64,000 bases of DNA from positions 27,497,001 through 27,561,000 of the forward strand of contig NC_058524.1 in assembly GCF_904849725.1 (NCBI RefSeq). The letters run 5' to 3'. Of this stretch, positions 59,801-64,000 are shown one piece after another. The position numbers and the translations under genes were made by a program. Within the stretch, counting starts at the first letter, position 1. Each line of letters begins with the position of its first letter. Below the pieces are notes generated by a model. The model was not told the origin of the DNA and searched no databases. It worked only from the letters and a program-made list of their open reading frames with translations. The stretch is from Hordeum vulgare subsp. vulgare (lineage: Eukaryota; Streptophyta; Magnoliopsida; Poales; Poaceae).

Positions 59801-62800
59801 CTTGCTAGCGTGCTGCCTGCTTGCTGCTTGGTCGTCGTAGCTTAGTTGTTGTTGCTCTTGCTGTAGGTAGCTAGACGCTATAGCTAGTCTTAGTTGTTTT
59901 TGCATTTAGATGCTAGGTTGCTTAGTTGTTGTTGCTGCTAGCCGATGCTAGGTGCGATAGCTGCATGCCGTCGCCGCTTGCTGTTGTCGTGCGTGAGGCT
60001 TGCATTTTGATGCTTGTGTTGCCGCTTGTCGTCGCCGCTTAGACCGTCCCGGCCGCGTGGGATGGCCAAGTTCACGAGTACCACGACGTCCCTGACGACC
60101 CCGGAAACGAGTTCGACTACCGACGCCGAAGACCCGAGAACCACAACGCCGAGCGAACGACTACCGTCGACGAGACCGGAGTACCCTGACTTCCAAGACG
60201 ACCACGACGACCACTACTTCCACGACGACCACGACGACAACTACTTCCACGACGTCCACGACGACCGTTGTTCTCCTTCACCGAACCGAACCGCTTTGAG
60301 TCGCATGCTTCGAAGGTATACCGATGGAACGTTGTCGTGAAACGAATGCATGTGATGTATGAGATGAATGTATGTTTGCGTCGTATGTTGCCCGTTGCAC
60401 GTGTACCTCTTTTGTTGTGCCCCGACACATGGGAACCCGGTAATCGGGATCACCCCACCTTTATTTAACGTTTCCGCACACGCATCGTATACGTTGGTAT
60501 GATATCTCGACGAGATTACCGGGATAGGAACGTTATTGTGGCATCGTTTCCATTTTGCCGCCATGGTTCCCTCTCGCTCGCCGTGGCGACACTTGATTCT
60601 TTCTCTCCTTGCCCGTGTTGTTGTATCTTGCATGCATGACGCATTCATGGCATATATCGTGTGTTGCATGTCTCTTGTGTCGTAGCTCCGATCTATGCTC
60701 CGCGTGTTAACCGACTAGGATGACAGGTAGAATCACCGCTTCACCTCTTGCCATGTTAACCACATTTAATGTTGTCGTGTAAATAATCGGGAGTGAATTA
60801 AATAATTAATCGTGGAGTTTCGTCGATATGCAACTCATTGCATATCGAGCTTCACTTAATGTGTAGTGTTGTGTGAGGTGAATTGACATGCCATCACTTG
60901 CATCATTGTTCTGTTCATGCATCATATTAGGTTTGCATCATGTTGTGCATCGTGTGGTGAATATCTGTGTTGATGTTTGTTTTCGGTTTGCTCCGTCTCG
61001 ATAGAGTTCCGCAAGCGTGTCAGAATGTGAGGACCCGTTCGACTACGTTGGTTCGCCGACTTCACGGAGTCATTCTTCTTCCAAGCGGGATCTCAGGCAA
61101 GATGACCATTTCCCCAGATACCATTACTATCATTGCCATGCTAGTTTTATCGCTTCTATCGTTTATGTCTCGTTGCCTACCACTTGTTATACATCAGCCT
61201 CTCAACAATGCCATGAAACCTTCAACCTGTTCGACCTAGCAAACCACCGATTGGCTATGTTACTGCTTGCTTAACCCTGTTGTTAGCGTTGCTAGTTGCA
61301 GGTGTAGTTGCTTCCATGTGATAACATGGGTTCCTTGTCATATCACCATATTAATGCTATTTAATTTAATGGACCTATATACTTGGTAAAAGGTGGAAGG
61401 CTCGGTCTTTCTAGCCTGGTGTTTTGTTCCACCTTTGCCCCCTTAGTTTCGGCTACCGGTGTTATGTTCCATAAATGAGCGCTCCTAACACGATCGGGGT
61501 TGTTATGGGGACCCCCTTGATAATTCATTTTAGATTAAAGCTGGTCTGGCAAGGCCCAACTTTGGTACTACATTTGCCTAATAACTAATGAACTGCATAG
61601 GGAGTAATTAACCCGAGGAAATTTAATCAACCCCCGGGCCAGTGCTCCTCATGAGTGTTGGTCCACCCACCTAGCAGTCGGCGGTGCCACCACGGGGCAA
61701 CTCGAGGTTTGGTTCCCGTCCACTTTGCATAGACGGTGTGTCCTGAGAACGAGATACGCGGCTCCTATCGGGTTCGTCGACACACCGGGTGGCCTTGCTG
61801 GATTAGTTTTACCTTTGACGAGATATCTTGTGCATTGGGATTCCGGTGATGCCGTGGGTAATCTCAAAGTTGAGGTTTTCCACTAGGGAGTCCGACGAGA
61901 TCGCGAGCTTCGTGATTGAGGATTTCTATGCGGCTTGTGGTAATTTGTGATGGACTAGTTGGAGAACCCCTGCAGGGTTAAATCTTTTCGGAAAGCCGTG
62001 CCCGCGGTTATGTGGCAACGTGGAAACTCTGTTTAACACTGGTTCTAGATAACTTGAAGTTAACTTAATTAAAACTTGCCATCTGTGTGCGTAACCGTGG
62101 CTGTCTCTTTCGTGAGATCCTTCTCCGATCGAGGACACGGTGGGGTTATGTCTGACGTAGGTAGGTGTACAGGATCATTCATTTGATCATCAGTAGTTCA
62201 CGTCCGCTATGCCTAGATTTTCCCCCTCTTATTTCTTGTACTCGTAAGTTTAGCCACCAAATATATGCTTAGCTGCTGCAGCAACCTCACCACTTAACCA
62301 TGCCTCACCCATTAAGCTTTGCTAGTCTTGATACCTTTGGAAATGAGATTGCTGAGTCCCCTGTGGCTCACTGATTACTACAACACCAGTTGCAGGTACA
62401 TGTAAAGGTTACTTGACGCGAGCGCGTTGATTGTTCATTTGGAGTTGCTTCTTCTTCTTCTTCTTCTTCATCGATCTAGGATGGGTTCCAGGCCGGCAGC
62501 CTGGGATAGCAAGGATGGACGTCGTTCTTCTTTTCTCGTTTGTTTTCGTCCGTAGTCGGACCCTGCGCTTACTCTTGATGATTATGTAATGTACTGATGT
62601 GACTTTGATTTAGCATGTGGCGAGTGTAAGCCAATTCTATATATATATATATATTTCATCTTTTCAGTACATGTACTTGTAACGATATCCATTCTTGCGA
62701 CACAACGAGATGCGCTTCTATCCCTGACGAGGCCCTCGTGCCAAATTGAGGATAGTGCTGCATCTTGGGCGTGACAATGTTTTTGTTGGTAAAGTTAATA

Positions 62801-64000
62801 CCAATGCAACTGCTTAATTAGTACACAAAACAACAAAGAGCTACCTCATAGTCATATATTGGCTGATTACAAGCATGGCAACAAAAGCACTCTGGATGCC
62901 AAACTGCTCCCATGCAACTAAGAAAATGTCCTTGGCCAATTTCATTGTGACATCCAGCACATGTCCTGACAAAAGAAGTGTATACATAACATATAGTTAT
63001 AGAGTACACATAACTCCCGTAACTGATTGCAATCAGAGTGTTCTGGACCAACACAATATTCTCCTGGCATGCTTTAAGAAACAAATTATACACACTCTCT
63101 TGTTTTTATACCAGGTATCTTTGTTATTTTCTTTTGACAACAATGGCAGATTTCACACACCCAAGGCACTTCATGTGAAGATACAATTCACAGTATCGCA
63201 CCCAATGATGTCTTTCCGCGCTTCAATAACTACATTAAATGGTTTATCAAATAAAGACGGGGGCAAACCAGGTCTGACGGGTTTTTCTTTCATGTCTATG
63301 CTGGATATCCAAGTTTCAAACCACAGTTTGATTTTGTGAAAGGACATTCAAATCTTTGTATGAAGGATCGAAAGATTGTATAAATGAAATGCACAAAGGA
63401 CAGGCTCAGTGCAGAGAATAGGGTGGCTGATGCAGCAACACTATGAATGTAATTAGAAGCACATTGTTGAATGCTTGACCTTTTGAATACTGTGTTACAT
63501 AGTTTGTACTAATCGAATTACTTATATTGTAGGAAAAGGAAGCTGCAGGCATGAAGAGGAAGCTTGCCAAGACTGAGTTCAAGAGCCCGTATGACTCTGA
63601 CTACGACGAGGACCCGTATGAGGTAATCCCAACTATTTTAGTTCAGCGTAAGCACTATATGAATGCATGTTGGTGGGCTATTTAATGAAGTCGATGTAGA
63701 GAGTGTTTTAATGTTGTTTGTTTAATTAGATTACTGTACATGACTATTTTCTTTGTTTGTTCATTAAAATTTGGTAAATGGGAATTATCTGATGTTTGTT
63801 CATTGCATCATTCTGAATCAGAAGTGTGTGTTCTGGCTCCATAATGCCTATATGAATGCATAATGTGTTCCTGCAATTAATTTGTGTGTGTAGTATAACT
63901 CTGGAGATGACGTGGAGGACGGCAACAAAGAGTCCTTCATTGAGAAGGAAGCCCAGAAGATCAGGGAGAAGGGGAAGGCGGCGTACTTCAAGAGGGGAAT
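53891..64000 (+). CDS. Gene of unknown function, 5' exons only, early in-frame stop, continues past the window
   Basis: Exon 1 53891-54109 (MEGARRAVAVADLEVSK-stop, then two near-repeats of DTTATAVAAADLEKEVPKQE, ending GAADDE), exon 2 63533-63622 (EKEAAGMKRKLAKTEFKSPY then DSDYDEDPYE) and exon 3 from 63894 (YNSGDDVEDGNKESFIEKEA, QKIREKGKAAYFKRG) all join in phase with GT-AG sites. The protein would be acidic and charged. I do not recognise the family. Codon 18 is TAG, where the internal repeats have CAG. The real start may differ or this allele is broken. Intron 1 is 9.4 kb, of which about 8 kb is one retrotransposon. Confidence 0.55.
54802..55085. repeat. Fold-back (hairpin) at the 5' end of the LTR element
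   Basis: 54802-54980 is the reverse complement of the LTR tail (TGTCACGCCCAAGATGC, GGCACGAGGGCCTCGTC, GTTACAAGTACATGTACTG, then the GGCTTACACTCGCCAC segment). 54976-55085 is the tail in forward orientation, ending GCATCTTGGGCGTGACA. The arms are about 110 bp with few mismatches. The switch falls at the word CAGTACA, which occurs in both the tail and the inner LTR. The loop is inverted relative to the forward LTR at 62590-62680. Confidence 0.9.
55089..55100 (+). promoter_or_regulatory. tRNA-Met primer-binding site
   Basis: TGGTATCAGAGC lies three bases after the LTR terminus CGTGACA. It is complementary to the 3' end of initiator methionine tRNA, the usual primer of plant LTR retrotransposons. 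Confidence 0.9.
55101..58366 (+). other. Internal domain of the LTR element, no intact gag-pol
   Basis: This is a pyrimidine-rich, low-complexity-like stretch (TTCTTC, TCATTC, CTTTTC words) with no recognisable gag, protease, reverse transcriptase or integrase. The short open frames come from composition. A purine-containing segment before 58367 serves as a candidate polypurine tract. Confidence 0.6.
58367..62776 (+). repeat. 3' LTR (4.4 kb)
   Basis: The LTR opens TGTGACAGCCCGATGCCGAC and closes GCATCTTGGGCGTGACA. It includes a GC-rich core (59000-60350), a CTG/TTG-rich tract (59500-59950), a TTC microsatellite near 62450 and a TA microsatellite near 62640. Long open frames in the GC-rich core have alanine-, proline- or cysteine-rich compositions and are not credible proteins. 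Confidence 0.8.

Larger units (their letters stand above)
54802..62776 (+). mobile_element. LTR retrotransposon (large non-coding type) with aberrant 5' end
   Basis: The 7975-bp insert is flanked by ATGTT at 54797-54801 and 62777-62781. It has a 4410-bp 3' LTR (58367-62776, TGTGACAG...GGGCGTGACA), a primer-binding site after 55085, and a roughly 3.3-kb interior with no clear gag or pol. The sequence before the 3' LTR (ATCTCGGGGCGAGATCC) matches the usual end of Gypsy polyproteins. The 5' LTR is reduced to its last 110 bp, preceded by an inverted copy of the LTR tail, so both outer ends are the same LTR 3' terminus in inverted orientation. Confidence 0.85.
54709..62965 (-). pseudogene. Two LIM-domain exons of a DA1-type gene, antisense in the intron of the plus-strand gene
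   Basis: Exon 62845-62965 encodes TCAGCHNEIGQGHFLSCMGA, VWHPECFCCHACNQPIYDYE. Exon 54709-54792 encodes FSMSRNHPYHKTCYKERFHP, KCDVCKKF. They join E-F in phase as a complete LIM zinc finger (C-x2-C, H-x2-C, C-x2-C pattern) like that of DA1/DAR proteins, whose relatives limit organ size as ubiquitin-activated peptidases. Both have proper splice sites. No DA1 peptidase exon or ubiquitin-interacting motif is found on either side, so this appears to be a captured gene fragment rather than a gene. The intervening intron is filled by an LTR element. Confidence 0.85.

Noticed and set aside
58931..59845. Several 100-177-residue frames in the 3' LTR
   Set aside because: Ala/Pro-rich or Cys-rich low-complexity translations on both strands within an LTR defined by its ends.

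Overview
The window is nuclear plant DNA, almost certainly from a Triticeae grass (wheat, barley, rye or Aegilops group). The evidence is intron-split genes with plant orthologues, solo LTRs beginning TGTTGRAAWTATGCCCTAGAG (the BARE-1/WIS/Angela Copia type), Stowaway MITEs with CTCCCTCCGTCCC ends, a CACTACAAGAAA-type CACTA terminus, and a high density of nested transposons. I see no rRNA or tRNA gene and no CRISPR array.

Layout. (1) 759-9525, minus: a complete 24-exon gene for the coatomer beta'-subunit. Its exons sum to exactly 908 codons plus stop, and it has three Stowaway termini or copies in introns. (2) 9526-36600: a transposon block separating that gene from XRCC1. From left to right it holds a 5'-truncated LINE with a 19-bp target duplication, a solo Copia LTR, a broken hAT element, a motif-rich remnant of a FAR1-type MULE, and, inserted in that remnant, a 16.5-kb MULE with a 9-bp target duplication. 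(3) 36807-41884, plus: a complete seven-exon XRCC1 gene. Its 3' part is tandemly repeated twice more as pseudogene copies (42920-46970 and 46971-47993). A solo LTR sits in the second copy, and a CACTA element ends the third. (4) 47994 to about 53400: CACTA-type DNA with a lysine-rich minus-strand gene and a GRF zinc-finger/coiled-coil gene. (5) 53891 to the window end, plus: a gene of unknown function with an early in-frame stop. Its large first intron carries two antisense LIM-domain exons of a DA1-type gene, which are themselves split by an 8-kb LTR retrotransposon with an abnormal fold-back 5' end.

The most unusual object is the large MULE at 18836-35380. It carries a FAR1-type transposase with SWIM and CCHC zinc motifs, two paralogous genes on opposite strands that join a plant-mobile-domain-like N-terminus to a Ulp1-protease-like C-terminus lacking the expected catalytic residues, a GRF zinc-finger/membrane-anchor gene, and an unidentified acidic gene. 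Most of these reading frames now have stops or frameshifts, so the copy looks non-autonomous today. Its architecture and exact boundaries can still be read, because the pre-insertion sequence survives in a tandem duplicate next to it.

Exon boundaries were read by eye from splice consensus and protein continuity. Repeat family names are from memory of well-known families and are given only where the terminal sequence supports them.
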